Shown here piece by piece: positions 45,107 to 53,668 of a DNA stretch of 64,000 nt (within the stretch, counting starts at the first letter, position 1; each line of letters starts with the position of its first letter). Source of the DNA: an uncultured Flavobacteriaceae bacterium. GTDB taxonomy: Bacteria; Bacteroidota; Bacteroidia; Flavobacteriales; Flavobacteriaceae. The notes below the pieces were generated by a model that saw only the letters and a list, made by a program, of their open reading frames with translations, had not been told where the DNA came from and made no database searches. The position numbers were made by a program, and so were the translations under genes. The stretch spans positions 1 through 64,000 of the forward strand of contig CANLVG010000009.1 of the NCBI GenBank assembly GCA_947494565.1, read 5' to 3'.

Positions 45107-45880
45107 ATGGAACTTAAGCTGACAAGACCTATCTGTTTTTTTGATTTGGAGACCACCGGAACCAATGTAGCTAAAGACAGAATAGTGGAAATCGCGATTT
45201 TGAAAGTATTTCCGAACGGGAATAAGGAAAGTAAAACATGGTTGGTAAATCCGGAAATGACCATACCTGCCGATGTGATGGCCATTCATGGTATTACCAA
45301 TGAAAAGGTATCTAACGAGCCTACCTTCAAACAACTATCTCGAGAGATCTACACCATGATCAAGGATTGTGACCTTGGTGGATTCAATTCCGATCGTTTT
45401 GATATTCCGTTGTTGGCAGAAGAATTGTTGCGCGCGGATATTGATTTTGATATGAAAAGTACGGTATCGGTAGATGTACAAACCATTTTTCATAAGATGG
45501 AAAAACGCACATTGGCAGCAGCCTATCGATTTTATTGCGACAAAGACCTTACTGATGCGCACAGCGCTGAAGCGGATACCAATGCAACCTATGAAGTGCT
45601 GTTGTCCCAATTAGACCGGTATCCCGAATTGGAGAACAATATTAAGAAGCTCGCTGAATTCTCATCGCACAGGCGTACCGTAGATTTTGCAGGCTTTATA
45701 GTTTTAGATGAAAACGATGACGAAACTTTTGGTTTTGGAAAGCATAAGGGAAAGAAAGTACTTGATGTACTTGATAAAGAACCAGGGTACTTCAGTTGGT
45801 TATTGAATGCCGACTTTCCTCTGTACACCAAAAAAGTGCTGACCCAAATTAAGTTGAGCAAGTTGAATACTAAATTGTAA
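45107..45880 (+). CDS. DEDDh 3'-5' exonuclease (DNA polymerase III epsilon-like)
   Basis: A 257-residue nuclease. The DEDDh site is complete: FFDLETTG (Exo I), FNSDRFDIPLL (Exo II), and AHSAEADTNATYEV (Exo III with the His). HGITN precedes Exo II as in epsilon subunits. A C-terminal 75-residue extension (FGFGKHKGKKVLDVLDKEPG, YFSWLL) is the small quasi-DNA-binding module found after exonuclease domains in many Bacteroidota. Start: ATG at 45107; an upstream in-frame TTG lies inside the promoter. Probably DNA repair or proofreading-like trimming. Confidence 0.9.
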   Translation: MELKLTRPICFFDLETTGTNVAKDRIVEIAILKVFPNGNKESKTWLVNPEMTIPADVMAIHGITNEKVSNEPTFKQLSREIYTMIKDCDLGGFNSDRFDIPLLAEELLRADIDFDMKSTVSVDVQTIFHKMEKRTLAAAYRFYCDKDLTDAHSAEADTNATYEVLLSQLDRYPELENNIKKLAEFSSHRRTVDFAGFIVLDENDDETFGFGKHKGKKVLDVLDKEPGYFSWLLNADFPLYTKKVLTQIKLSKLNTKL

Positions 45881-46102
45881 TACGCCCGAGGTGCAACTAT
45901 GCAGTCCCCAATGATTTCTAGCGTTTTGAACGTATCGCCTGAAATCGAGTTCAGGTATGCAGCGAACAACAGGTGCATATTCCTGTTCTAGGTGTACTGG
46001 TGAAGCGGTCCAGTTTAAAATCAATTGTGGGTTCGATTTCAAAAGTGTATAATTTGAGCAAAAGCCGGAAAATCTAAATGAATCACCTAACTCGTACATG
46101 GA

Positions 46103-46714
46103 ATGAAACTTATTTGTATCGGAAGAAACTATACGGAACATATTGAGGAATTGGCCAATGAACGCCCTGAAGAACCAGTGGTCTTTATTAAACCCGATTC
46201 TTCGGTTTTGCCAAAGGAGCAAGACTTTTATATTCCCGAATTCTCAAAAGAGGTTCATTATGAAGTGGAGGTTTTGGTAAAAATCAAAAAAGTGGGTAAA
46301 CACATCGATGAAAAATTCGCACACACCTACTATGATGAGATAGGTTTGGGTATTGACTTTACTGCCAGAGACCTACAATCTAAATTGAAAGAAAAGGGAT
46401 TGCCCTGGGAAAAGGCAAAAGGATTTGACGGTGCTGCCGTAATAGGTCGGTGGTTGCCAAAAAATCGCTTTGAAAATACCAATAATATGGATTTTTCGTT
46501 ATTGAAAAATGATACGGTAGTTCAAAAAGGAAATACGGCTCATATGTTGTGGAAAATAGATGAACTGATCAGCTACGTTTCTACCTATTTTATGCTTAAA
46601 AAAGGCGATATAATTTTCACTGGCACTCCTGCCGGCGTTGGTAAAATACAGGCAAATGACTATCTTACCGGCATATTGGAAGCGCAAGAGATGTTCCATT
46701 TAAAAATTAAATGA
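46103..46714 (+). CDS. Fumarylacetoacetate hydrolase (FAH) family protein
   Basis: A 203-residue single-domain FAH protein. ICIGRNYTEHIEEL, VFIKPDSSVL, VHYEVEVLVKI (metal-binding EVE), GIDFTARDLQ and IIFTGTPAGVG are all family motifs. Members hydrolyse or decarboxylate short diketo acids, e.g. acylpyruvases or oxaloacetate decarboxylase. Its stop is immediately before the Hpt start, so it begins a FAH-Hpt-CinA operon. A TAATTTG near-match to the -7 box lies at about 46050-46056. Confidence 0.92.
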   Translation: MKLICIGRNYTEHIEELANERPEEPVVFIKPDSSVLPKEQDFYIPEFSKEVHYEVEVLVKIKKVGKHIDEKFAHTYYDEIGLGIDFTARDLQSKLKEKGLPWEKAKGFDGAAVIGRWLPKNRFENTNNMDFSLLKNDTVVQKGNTAHMLWKIDELISYVSTYFMLKKGDIIFTGTPAGVGKIQANDYLTGILEAQEMFHLKIK

Positions 46715-47053
46715 ATGATATACAGTTTAGATAAGATCAATGAAATGGCGGATGGGGACGAGGACTTCATCAATTCTGTAATTTCCGTTTTTTTGGATGA
46801 AGTTCCGCAAGACTTGAACGGTTTGGAAGAGGCACTTGCTTCCGAGAATTACCAGCAGGTGTATCAATTAGCCCATAAGATAAAGCCGAATGTTGATTTG
46901 TTGGGTATGGAACAAACAAGGGCTGTAGCCTTGGAAATGGAAACCTTAGGTAAGAGCGAGGCGAATATGGAAGAGATAAAAGGCATATTTCCTAGTCTGA
47001 AAAAAGATATTGAACAGGTCGTTTCCGAACTTAAAAAAGACTTCAATCTTTAA
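46715..47053 (+). CDS. Hpt (histidine phosphotransfer) domain protein
   Basis: A 112-residue stand-alone four-helix phosphotransfer protein. The phospho-acceptor is H54 in [15 protein letters not shown], a good match to the Hpt motif (HxxK, then GxxxL). Relays phosphoryl groups between response regulators; cognate kinase not in the window. It starts 1 base after the FAH stop, and its TAA overlaps the cinA start (TAATG). Confidence 0.9.
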   Translation: MIYSLDKINEMADGDEDFINSVISVFLDEVPQDLNGLEEALASENYQQVYQLAHKIKPNVDLLGMEQTRAVALEMETLGKSEANMEEIKGIFPSLKKDIEQVVSELKKDFNL

Positions 47054-48303
47054 TGTTCGCAGAGATTATTACAATTGGTGATGAAATACTCATCGGCCAA
47101 ATTGTCGACACCAACTCCGCATTTATTTCCAAAGAGCTCAATAAAATTGGGGTCTCGGTGTATCAAATAACATCGGTTCAAGATGAACGGGAACATATCT
47201 TAAAGGCACTTGGCGAAGCAAAGCAGCATGCGCAATTAGTCATTTTGACCGGAGGTTTGGGCCCGACCAAAGACGATATCACCAAGCATACCCTATGTGA
47301 ATTTTTCAACGATACTTTGGTGCAAGACCTAGATGTTTTGGCACATGTCGAACACTTGTTCGAAAAATATATAACGACATCCGCTATTTCTGAGATCAAT
47401 AGAGATCAGGCCTTGATTCCCGCTAAATCAGAGGCACTTCATAATGCATACGGAACAGCACCGGGTATGTGGATCAGGGACGGGGAAACGGTTTTTGTGT
47501 CCTTACCCGGTGTACCCTTTGAAATGAAACACCTCATTACGGATGCCGTGATACCTAGGGTCGTTTCGGAGTTTGAACGTCCGTATATCTTACACAAGAC
47601 CTTGGTCACCTATGGAATGGGTGAAAGTGCTATTGCGGAAAAAATAGAAACTTGGGAAAACGAGCTACCCGATTTCATAAAGTTGGCCTATCTTCCAAAT
47701 TTGGGCCGGGTACGATTACGGTTGACTGCCAAAGGTCTAGATAGAAAAGCGCTGGAGATGGCAGTGGAAAGGGAAATTGATAAACTGCACCCTTTAATCG
47801 GTGAGATTATTTATGGTCTGGAGAATGAGGAGACCTTAGAGGCGGTAATCGGAAAATTATGTGTGGCAAAAGGAGTCACCCTTTCCACTGCGGAAAGTTT
47901 TACCGGAGGAAGAATAGCACAGCAGATTACCTCGGTACCGGGAGCTTCTGCTTATTTCAAAGGGAGCGTGGTCAGTTATGCTACAGCAACGAAAATCGAG
48001 GTTTTGAATGTCGATGAGAAATTGATCGAGAACCATTCAGTGGTCAGTCATGAGGTTGCAGAGGCCATGGCGCATAACGTTCGAGACCTGTTGGGCACTG
48101 ATTTTGCCATTGCCACAACCGGCAATGCTGGGCCGACCAAAGGAGATTCAGATGTTGGCATCGGTACGGTCTTCATTGCCATTGCCACTCCTGAACGGGT
48201 TTTTACTGAAAAATTCATGATGGGCAATCATCGTGAAAGAGTTGTGCAAAAGTCTGTAAATAAGGCATTTGAACTGCTGCAAAAAGAAATTTTAAAATTC
48301 TGA
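47053..48303 (+). CDS. cinA: CinA family nicotinamide-nucleotide amidohydrolase
   Basis: A 416-residue two-domain protein. The N-terminal MoCF/molybdopterin-binding-like domain ([63 protein letters not shown]) is an ADP-ribose pyrophosphatase in characterised relatives; the C-terminal domain ([41 protein letters not shown]) deamidates NMN. Recycles pyridine nucleotides. Overlaps the Hpt stop by one base. Confidence 0.95.
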   Translation: MFAEIITIGDEILIGQIVDTNSAFISKELNKIGVSVYQITSVQDEREHILKALGEAKQHAQLVILTGGLGPTKDDITKHTLCEFFNDTLVQDLDVLAHVEHLFEKYITTSAISEINRDQALIPAKSEALHNAYGTAPGMWIRDGETVFVSLPGVPFEMKHLITDAVIPRVVSEFERPYILHKTLVTYGMGESAIAEKIETWENELPDFIKLAYLPNLGRVRLRLTAKGLDRKALEMAVEREIDKLHPLIGEIIYGLENEETLEAVIGKLCVAKGVTLSTAESFTGGRIAQQITSVPGASAYFKGSVVSYATATKIEVLNVDEKLIENHSVVSHEVAEAMAHNVRDLLGTDFAIATTGNAGPTKGDSDVGIGTVFIAIATPERVFTEKFMMGNHRERVVQKSVNKAFELLQKEILKF

Positions 48304-48311
48304 AGTAGAAT

Positions 48312-48343
48312 TTTGTGCGTCCCGCAAAAATGATATAAATTTG
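48312..48343 (+). promoter_or_regulatory. Promoter of the rpmB-rpmG operon (TTTG-N20-TAAATTTG)
   Basis: TTTG at 48312-48315, 20-base spacer, TAAATTTG at 48336-48343, 23 bases before the rpmB ATG. One of the best consensus matches in the window, as expected for ribosomal protein genes. Confidence 0.75.
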
Positions 48344-48366
48344 CAGCCTGTAAAAAAATCAGCGCA

Positions 48367-48603
48367 ATGTCAAAAGTTTGTGAAATCACTGGAAAAAGAG
48401 CGATGTTCGGGAATAACGTATCGTTCTCCATCAATAAGACCAGAAGAAGGTTTAATGTAAACCTTTCTAAAAAGCGTTTTTATATTCCTGAAGAAGATCG
48501 TTGGGTAACCCTAAAGGTTTCGGCTAAGGCATTGAAAATCATTAATAAAAAAGGTATTTCAGCAGTTCTGAAGGAAGCGAAAGCTCAGGGCGTTTTGAAG
48601 TAA
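48367..48603 (+). CDS. rpmB: 50S ribosomal protein L28
   Basis: A 78-residue basic protein with CEITGKRAMFGNNVSFSINK and TRRRFNVNLSKKRFYIPEE, typical of bL28 in Bacteroidota. First gene of the rpmB-rpmG-DUF4295 operon; 22 bases to rpmG. Confidence 0.97.
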   Translation: MSKVCEITGKRAMFGNNVSFSINKTRRRFNVNLSKKRFYIPEEDRWVTLKVSAKALKIINKKGISAVLKEAKAQGVLK

Positions 48604-48625
48604 TAATCCCTAAAAATAGGTTACA

Positions 48626-48808
48626 ATGGCAAAGAAGGGAAATAGAATACAGGTAATTTTGGAGTGTACAGAGCACAAAGATTCGGGCATGCCCGGAACG
48701 AGCCGTTATATTACTACCAAGAATAAAAAGAATACTCCAGAACGGATGGAAATCAAGAAATTCAATCCGATTTTGAAGCGTATGACCGTTCATAAAGAAA
48801 TTAAATAA
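48626..48808 (+). CDS. rpmG: 50S ribosomal protein L33
   Basis: A 60-residue bL33 ([40 protein letters not shown]). It has only one Cys (ECTE), so it is the zinc-free type. Lies between rpmB and the DUF4295 gene. Confidence 0.97.
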   Translation: MAKKGNRIQVILECTEHKDSGMPGTSRYITTKNKKNTPERMEIKKFNPILKRMTVHKEIK

Positions 48809-48840
48809 GTGATTCCCGATCGGGATAAAAAAATATAGTC

Positions 48841-48993
48841 ATGGCAAAGAAGACCGTTGCAAGTTTACAGACCAGTTCAAAAAGATTGACAAAGGCCATT
48901 AAGATGGTCAAATCACAAAAATCAGGTGCCTATACTTTCGTAGAATCGGTTATGCCACCGGAAATGGTCAATGAATGGTTGGCTAAAAAATAG
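48841..48993 (+). CDS. DUF4295 family protein, Bacteroidota ribosome-associated
   Basis: A 50-residue basic protein, MAKKTVASLQTSSKRLTKAI at its start and NEWLAKK at its end. DUF4295 genes follow rpmG throughout Bacteroidota. I recall the family being described as a Bacteroidota-specific large-subunit protein (named bL38) but am not certain of the name. Same operon as rpmB and rpmG, 32 bases after rpmG, then the terminator. Confidence 0.92.
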   Translation: MAKKTVASLQTSSKRLTKAIKMVKSQKSGAYTFVESVMPPEMVNEWLAKK

Positions 48994-49010
48994 TAAGCCA
49001 CAAGAAATAG

Positions 49011-49045
49011 AAAAGCCCCTTTCGAAAGAATGGGGCTTTTTTTTT
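49011..49045. terminator. Rho-independent terminator of the ribosomal protein operon
   Basis: AAAAGCCCC (49011-49019) pairs with GGGGCTTTT (49032-49040); TTTC/GAAA can pair inside; a run of nine T ends at 49045. A small minus-strand frame converges on it. Confidence 0.88.
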
Positions 49046-49059
49046 ACAACTTTATTGCC

Positions 49060-49251
49060 TTACCCTTTTCTCTTCTTGAAGGTATTCGATAGGCTTTCCC
49101 CAAGAGATTTCATGGCGCTATCAACTCCTTTTCGGAATGATTTCCAAGCCTGTTCAGCCACTTTGTCCGTAACTTTTGTGAGGTTCAAACCTATTTCGTC
49201 TCGAATCGCAAGTGGCCCCCTGACCAAGGTAATAAGGAACATCGGATCCAA
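49060..49251 (-). CDS. Possible small protein, or 3' remnant of a gene
   Basis: Sixty-three codons from a TTG at 49251 (or ATG at 49242) to a TAA at 49060: DPMFLITLVRGPLAIRDEIG, then an amphipathic, Lys-rich C-terminus SLSNTFKKRKG. The frame stays open upstream to about 49290 (KPEINPDPVPWFDLDPMF) without an ATG, and composition looks coding. Either a short non-ATG gene or a truncated gene that lost its 5' end. It converges on the ribosomal operon terminator. Family not recognised. Confidence 0.4.
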   Translation of the reverse strand: MDPMFLITLVRGPLAIRDEIGLNLTKVTDKVAEQAWKSFRKGVDSAMKSLGESLSNTFKKRKG

Positions 49252-49448
49252 ATCAAACCATGGTACTGGATCAGGATTGATTTCGGGTTTGCCGACTCAT
49301 GGGTCAATACTCGGAATCAAATTGGGCCGTTCTTCAAAAAGGGGAATCAATATCCTAAGTTTTGTGCATTGACCGGACTTGGGCGTGATATCCAGATAAT
49401 TCCAGAACCAGTTTTGCTATTGACCTTATAAAATATGTGGCACTTCGC

Positions 49449-49456
49449 TATCTTTG
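49449..49456 (+). promoter_or_regulatory. Promoter -7 element (TATCTTTG) of ftsY
   Basis: Exact TAnnTTTG match 20 bases before the ftsY ATG at 49477; it lies inside a longer in-frame extension, arguing against the ATG at 49435. Confidence 0.55.
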
Positions 49457-49476
49457 GTAAAACTTTATATTGCATC

Positions 49477-50439
49477 ATGAGCTTGTTTAAAAATATTTTT
49501 TCGTCGAAGAAGAAAGAGACCTTGGATAAAGGATTGGAAAAGACCAAATCCAGTTTCTTTTCCAAAATGACCAAAGCTGTAGCCGGTAAATCAAAGGTTG
49601 ACGACGATGTATTGGATAATCTCGAAGAAGTTTTGGTAACCTCGGATGTGGGAGTGGAGACTACCTTAAAAATCATTGATCGAATAGAGGATCGTGTTGC
49701 CAAAGACAAATATGTAGGTACTGATGAATTGAACACTATTCTTCGCGAAGAGATTGCAGGCTTGTTGTCCGAAACCCATGTTGGCGAGGATATTGAATTC
49801 GGTATTCCGAAGGATAAGAAACCGTATGTGATTATGGTAGTCGGTGTCAATGGCGTTGGAAAAACCACCACTATCGGTAAATTGGCGCATCAGTTCAAGC
49901 AACAAGGTTTGAAAGTGGTTTTAGGCGCGGGGGATACCTTCCGAGCAGCTGCCATTGATCAATTAGAGGTCTGGGCCAATCGGGTCGATGTACCCATTGT
50001 AAAACAGAACATGGGTAGTGACCCGGCATCGGTAGCCTTTGATACCTTGAATTCGGCGGTTAGTCAAGATGCCGATGTGGTCATCATTGATACTGCTGGT
50101 CGTTTGCACAATAAGGTGAACTTAATGAACGAGTTGAGCAAGATTAAAAGGGTCATGCAAAAAGTAGTCGACGATACCCCTCATGATGTGCTATTGGTGC
50201 TTGATGGGTCAACAGGGCAAAATGCCTTCGAACAAGCCAAACAATTTACGAAGGCCACTGAAGTCACTTCTTTGGCAGTGACCAAATTAGATGGAACGGC
50301 AAAAGGCGGTGTGGTCATCGGTATCTCCGATCAATTTCAAATACCGGTCAAGTATATTGGAGTAGGTGAGGGTATTGAGGATCTTCAGGTCTTCAACAAA
50401 CATGAATTCGTAGACTCCTTTTTTAAAATTGAACAATGA
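49477..50439 (+). CDS. ftsY: Signal recognition particle receptor FtsY
   Basis: The membrane-associated GTPase that receives SRP-ribosome complexes. A 320-residue form with only a short basic A region (MSLFKNIFSSKKKE), then the NG domain: GVNGVGKTTTIGKLA (P-loop, about 123-137), GDTFRAAAIDQLE, DTAGRLHNK, TKLDGTAKGG, and GEGIEDLQVF near the end. Start: ATG at 49477 follows the -7 box; the frame also reaches an ATG at 49435, upstream of that box. Its stop overlaps the DUF2911 start by 4 bases. Confidence 0.95.
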   Translation: MSLFKNIFSSKKKETLDKGLEKTKSSFFSKMTKAVAGKSKVDDDVLDNLEEVLVTSDVGVETTLKIIDRIEDRVAKDKYVGTDELNTILREEIAGLLSETHVGEDIEFGIPKDKKPYVIMVVGVNGVGKTTTIGKLAHQFKQQGLKVVLGAGDTFRAAAIDQLEVWANRVDVPIVKQNMGSDPASVAFDTLNSAVSQDADVVIIDTAGRLHNKVNLMNELSKIKRVMQKVVDDTPHDVLLVLDGSTGQNAFEQAKQFTKATEVTSLAVTKLDGTAKGGVVIGISDQFQIPVKYIGVGEGIEDLQVFNKHEFVDSFFKIEQ

Positions 50440-51290
50440 GAGTAGCAGCTTGCCTAGGTCTTTTCTTTTTTTCAGTTGCCTCAATGGGGCAATTAGAACA
50501 TCCGAAAGCGAGTCCTGCCGCTCAAGTGATCCAGAAAGTGGGTTTTGCCACTATTGAGATAGCGTATTCCAGACCTGCGACGCGAGGAAGAAAGATTTTT
50601 GGTGATTTAGTGCCTTATGGACGCATTTGGCGGGTCGGGGCGAATGAATCAACAAAGATTACCGTGGATGCCACAATTGATATTTTGGGAAATGCACTTC
50701 CCGCAGGTACCTATGCGCTTTATGCTTTTCCCGAAGCCGACCAATGGGAAATCGTTTTTCATAAGAACACCACCCACTGGGGCGATGGACGGCAGAAATA
50801 CAACCCTGATGAAGATGCCTTTAGAGTGGTTCTAAAGCCTCAGGAAAGTCAAGAGCATCGTGAGAACTTTTTAATCGCTTTTGACCATATATCCCACGAC
50901 AGTGCCGATTTGATATTGCACTGGGCGAAAACCAAAATTACGATTCCGCTGAACGTGGATACCCACTCCATCATGGAAGGACAAATTCTATCGAGACTGT
51001 CGCAGGATCCAACTGCACAGACGTACTATGAGGCTGCACGATATTATGTTGAACAGGATATAAAACACGCCGTGGCACTTGAGTTTTTGGCCAAAGCATT
51101 GGCAATTGGAGGTGATACCTATTATTTTCATCGCGTGAAATCCTTAGCCGAGGCCAAACTCGGCAAGTTGGAAGTCGCTATAGCTTCGGCCGAAAAATCA
51201 CTACAACTTGCACAGGCACAAGGCAAGGATGAATTTGTTCGCATGAATCAAAAGAATATTGATTTGTGGAACAAGAAGTTGAAAAAGTAA
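50436..51290 (+). CDS. DUF2911 domain secreted protein with C-terminal helical repeats
   Basis: A 284-residue exported protein (signal peptide ending ASMGQ). Residues about 25-170 match DUF2911: ASPAAQVIQKVGFATIEIAY, SRPATRGRKIFGDLVPYGRI, WRVGANESTKI, LPAGTYALYAFP. The C-terminal 100 residues form TPR-like helices. Function unknown. Overlaps the ftsY stop (ATGA) and precedes the amidase by 12 bases, so it is part of the ftsY operon. Confidence 0.92.
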   Translation: MRVAACLGLFFFSVASMGQLEHPKASPAAQVIQKVGFATIEIAYSRPATRGRKIFGDLVPYGRIWRVGANESTKITVDATIDILGNALPAGTYALYAFPEADQWEIVFHKNTTHWGDGRQKYNPDEDAFRVVLKPQESQEHRENFLIAFDHISHDSADLILHWAKTKITIPLNVDTHSIMEGQILSRLSQDPTAQTYYEAARYYVEQDIKHAVALEFLAKALAIGGDTYYFHRVKSLAEAKLGKLEVAIASAEKSLQLAQAQGKDEFVRMNQKNIDLWNKKLKK

Positions 51291-51302
51291 ATTCCTGACT
51301 CC

Positions 51303-52979
51303 ATGAAAAAACCGCTGTTTTTCCTTTTTTTAGTGCTCGCTTTTTCATGTAAGGAAAAACTAGCCAGTACAAAGGAGGCCGTCACCCTTTGGGAGCCTTA
51401 TGATGAAACTGAAGAGCTGGCTACCAATCAAGGTCATGAAAATGAGCGGATGCGCTATGCACTAATTCAGTCTAGAGTAAGTGACAAGAATACGGTTTTC
51501 CTTCCCTTATATGATGAAGTTTCAAAAGTAACGGAAGTCGAATATGAACGACTGAAGCCCCTGATCTTGGATCAAACGATTTTTAGTTTTCGTGATAGAA
51601 TCGATAAAGGTGATTTAACCTATGAACAAATCGTTTTGTTCTTTCTCTACCGCATATACGCCTATGAATTGGATACGAACACCACACTGAACACCATTAT
51701 CGCCTTAAATGAGGATGTGGTGGCCCAAGCACGCGCGTTGGACGAAGAAAATGCGGCGGGTAGAGCTCCAAGTTTCAGGCATCCGATATATGGACTCCCT
51801 ATTTTACTGAAAGACAATATCAATACAGCCGGAATGAAGACCACGGCCGGTGCTGTCGCACTGAAAGACAATGTTGTGGAAGATGCCTTTATCGTCAAGC
51901 GTCTCAAGGAAAATGGTGCATTGATTCTGGGAAAGGTAAACTTAAGTGAATGGGCATATTACTTGACTCGACCATGCCCGACAGGGTATAGTGCTATTGG
52001 AGGACAGACCTTGAATCCATATGGAAGACGTGTTTTCGATACGGGCGGATCCAGTTCGGGTAGTGGAACGGCGATGGCAGCTGGGTATGCCGTAGCTGCG
52101 GTGGGTACCGAAACATCTGGATCGATACTATCACCGAGTAGCCACAATTCAATCGTAGGGTTAAAACCAACAGTCGGACTCTTAAGTCGCACAGGTATAG
52201 TGCCGATTTCAAGTACCTATGATACCCCTGGCCCAATGACCCGAAATGTGACGGATAATGCGATTCTGTTATCGGCTATGACGGGGCATGATCTTTCGGA
52301 TGCCCAATCGGTGAAGGATCATTATCCTGGTATTATTTCCGCGGGCCTCCATCCAGAACCTTTTAAAAATATGCGATTAGGGGCCATAACATCTCTTTTG
52401 AACAGTGATTCCATTTATCGCAGTACCATTGAAAAATTAAGGGATTTAGGTGTTGAAATTATCGAGTTCAAACCACCAAAGACGGACCTGACCGGTTTTT
52501 CCAATGTTTTGAATATGGATATGAAGAGTGATTTGCCAGAGTATTTGAGGATGCATACGCGACCGGAGCAGGTCAAAGTGAAGTCCGTTGCGGATATTGT
52601 CGCTTTCAATTCAAAAGACTCGGTGGTTCGAATGCCCTATGGACAAAACCTGTTGAAGGGTATTGTAAGTGATACGACCACTGTGGATGAGGTTGAAAGC
52701 CTGAAGGCCAGTCTGGAAAAGAGTGGTCGGAACTTTTTTGATGCGGCTTTGGAGACTCACCAAGTACAAGCTGTTTTGTCGATTAACAACTATCACGCAG
52801 GTTATGCCGCGGTAGCTAAATATCCCGCTTTGACGGTCCCAATGGGATACAAAGCGAATGGAGAACCCATAGGCCTGACTTTCATCGGAAGACAGTTCAA
52901 GGAAGCTGACTTATTGCGAATAGGTAGAGCGTTTGAGGCGGAATTTCAGCTTCGGAAATCCCCTTCGGGATATGAATAA
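51303..52979 (+). CDS. Amidase-signature lipoprotein
   Basis: A 558-residue amidase with a lipoprotein signal (LAFSCKEK, Cys17). The Ser-cisSer-Lys triad is present: Lys in GLPILLKDNINTAG, Ser in TGGSSSGSGTAMAAGYAVAA, and the acyl-Ser in GTETSGSILSPSSHN. The usual GxPLAVKDN is replaced by GLPILLKDN, common in peptide-amide hydrolases. As a lipoprotein it acts outside the cytoplasm, so it is not GatA. Substrate unknown. Co-directional with DUF2911 upstream. Confidence 0.92.
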   Translation: MKKPLFFLFLVLAFSCKEKLASTKEAVTLWEPYDETEELATNQGHENERMRYALIQSRVSDKNTVFLPLYDEVSKVTEVEYERLKPLILDQTIFSFRDRIDKGDLTYEQIVLFFLYRIYAYELDTNTTLNTIIALNEDVVAQARALDEENAAGRAPSFRHPIYGLPILLKDNINTAGMKTTAGAVALKDNVVEDAFIVKRLKENGALILGKVNLSEWAYYLTRPCPTGYSAIGGQTLNPYGRRVFDTGGSSSGSGTAMAAGYAVAAVGTETSGSILSPSSHNSIVGLKPTVGLLSRTGIVPISSTYDTPGPMTRNVTDNAILLSAMTGHDLSDAQSVKDHYPGIISAGLHPEPFKNMRLGAITSLLNSDSIYRSTIEKLRDLGVEIIEFKPPKTDLTGFSNVLNMDMKSDLPEYLRMHTRPEQVKVKSVADIVAFNSKDSVVRMPYGQNLLKGIVSDTTTVDEVESLKASLEKSGRNFFDAALETHQVQAVLSINNYHAGYAAVAKYPALTVPMGYKANGEPIGLTFIGRQFKEADLLRIGRAFEAEFQLRKSPSGYE

Positions 52980-53021
52980 TGACACTTTTAATGCCAACTG
53001 CCCATAGCGCAGTAAACCAAA

Positions 53022-53567
53022 ATGAAAAAGAAGAACAGTGTATTCATAGCAACGAGTCTAGACGGTTTTATCGCAGACAAAAATGGTGGAATCGATTGGT
53101 TGGATACGATACCCGAAATCAATACAGTAGATTCGGGTTATGCCGAGTTTACTTCCAAAATCGATGCAATGGTCATGGGCAGGGCTACCTTTGAAACGGT
53201 TTGTGGTTTCGATATGGATTGGCCGTATCAAAAACCTGTATTCGTGGCGAGTACAAAACTCGATCGAATTCCGGAGGCTTACGCTGGCAAAGCATTTCTT
53301 CTAAAAGGCACACTGGTCGAGATGCTCGAAGAGATTTATCGGCAAGGTTACTCCCAACTCTATATCGATGGGGGTAGGCTCATTCAAAGCTTCCTGAAGG
53401 AAGACCTGATAGATGAAATGGTCATCACCATTATTCCTGTCTTATTGGGTAGTGGCGCTCCCTTGTTCGGTGAGGTGTCCGAGATGCTACGCTTCGAATG
53501 TAAAAAGTCTGTACGCTATGTAGATGCCATAGTTCAGAACCACTTTGTGCGTAAGAGAGATGTTTAG
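53022..53567 (+). CDS. Dihydrofolate reductase-fold protein (RibD C-terminal-like)
   Basis: A 181-residue DHFR-superfamily enzyme: VFIATSLDGFIADKNGGIDW at the N-terminus, VMGRATFETV, YIDGGRLIQSFLKEDLIDEM and VITIIPVLLGSGAPLF. This is the RibD_C/YyaP group, NADPH-dependent reductases of unknown substrate, distinct from FolA. Lies 42 bases after the amidase. Confidence 0.9.
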   Translation: MKKKNSVFIATSLDGFIADKNGGIDWLDTIPEINTVDSGYAEFTSKIDAMVMGRATFETVCGFDMDWPYQKPVFVASTKLDRIPEAYAGKAFLLKGTLVEMLEEIYRQGYSQLYIDGGRLIQSFLKEDLIDEMVITIIPVLLGSGAPLFGEVSEMLRFECKKSVRYVDAIVQNHFVRKRDV

Positions 53568-53624
53568 TGATGTACTTGAAGCCTATCTTCCCGTTTTTGG
53601 CTTCACACTTCTAAACGCTTGTCG

Positions 53625-53632
53625 TATTTTTG
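53625..53632 (+). promoter_or_regulatory. Promoter -7 element (TATTTTTG) of rimO
   Basis: Exact TAnnTTTG match 36 bases before the rimO ATG at 53669. A TTTG at 53596-53599 would need a 25-base spacer, longer than normal. Confidence 0.5.
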
Positions 53633-53668
53633 CAGCTGCCCGAAACCTATAGGGCTTCATTCGACATT

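Noticed and set aside
48971-49372. 133-codon plus-strand frame
   Set aside because: Runs through the DUF4295 stop region and the ribosomal operon terminator and lies opposite the better minus-strand frame; translation looks random.
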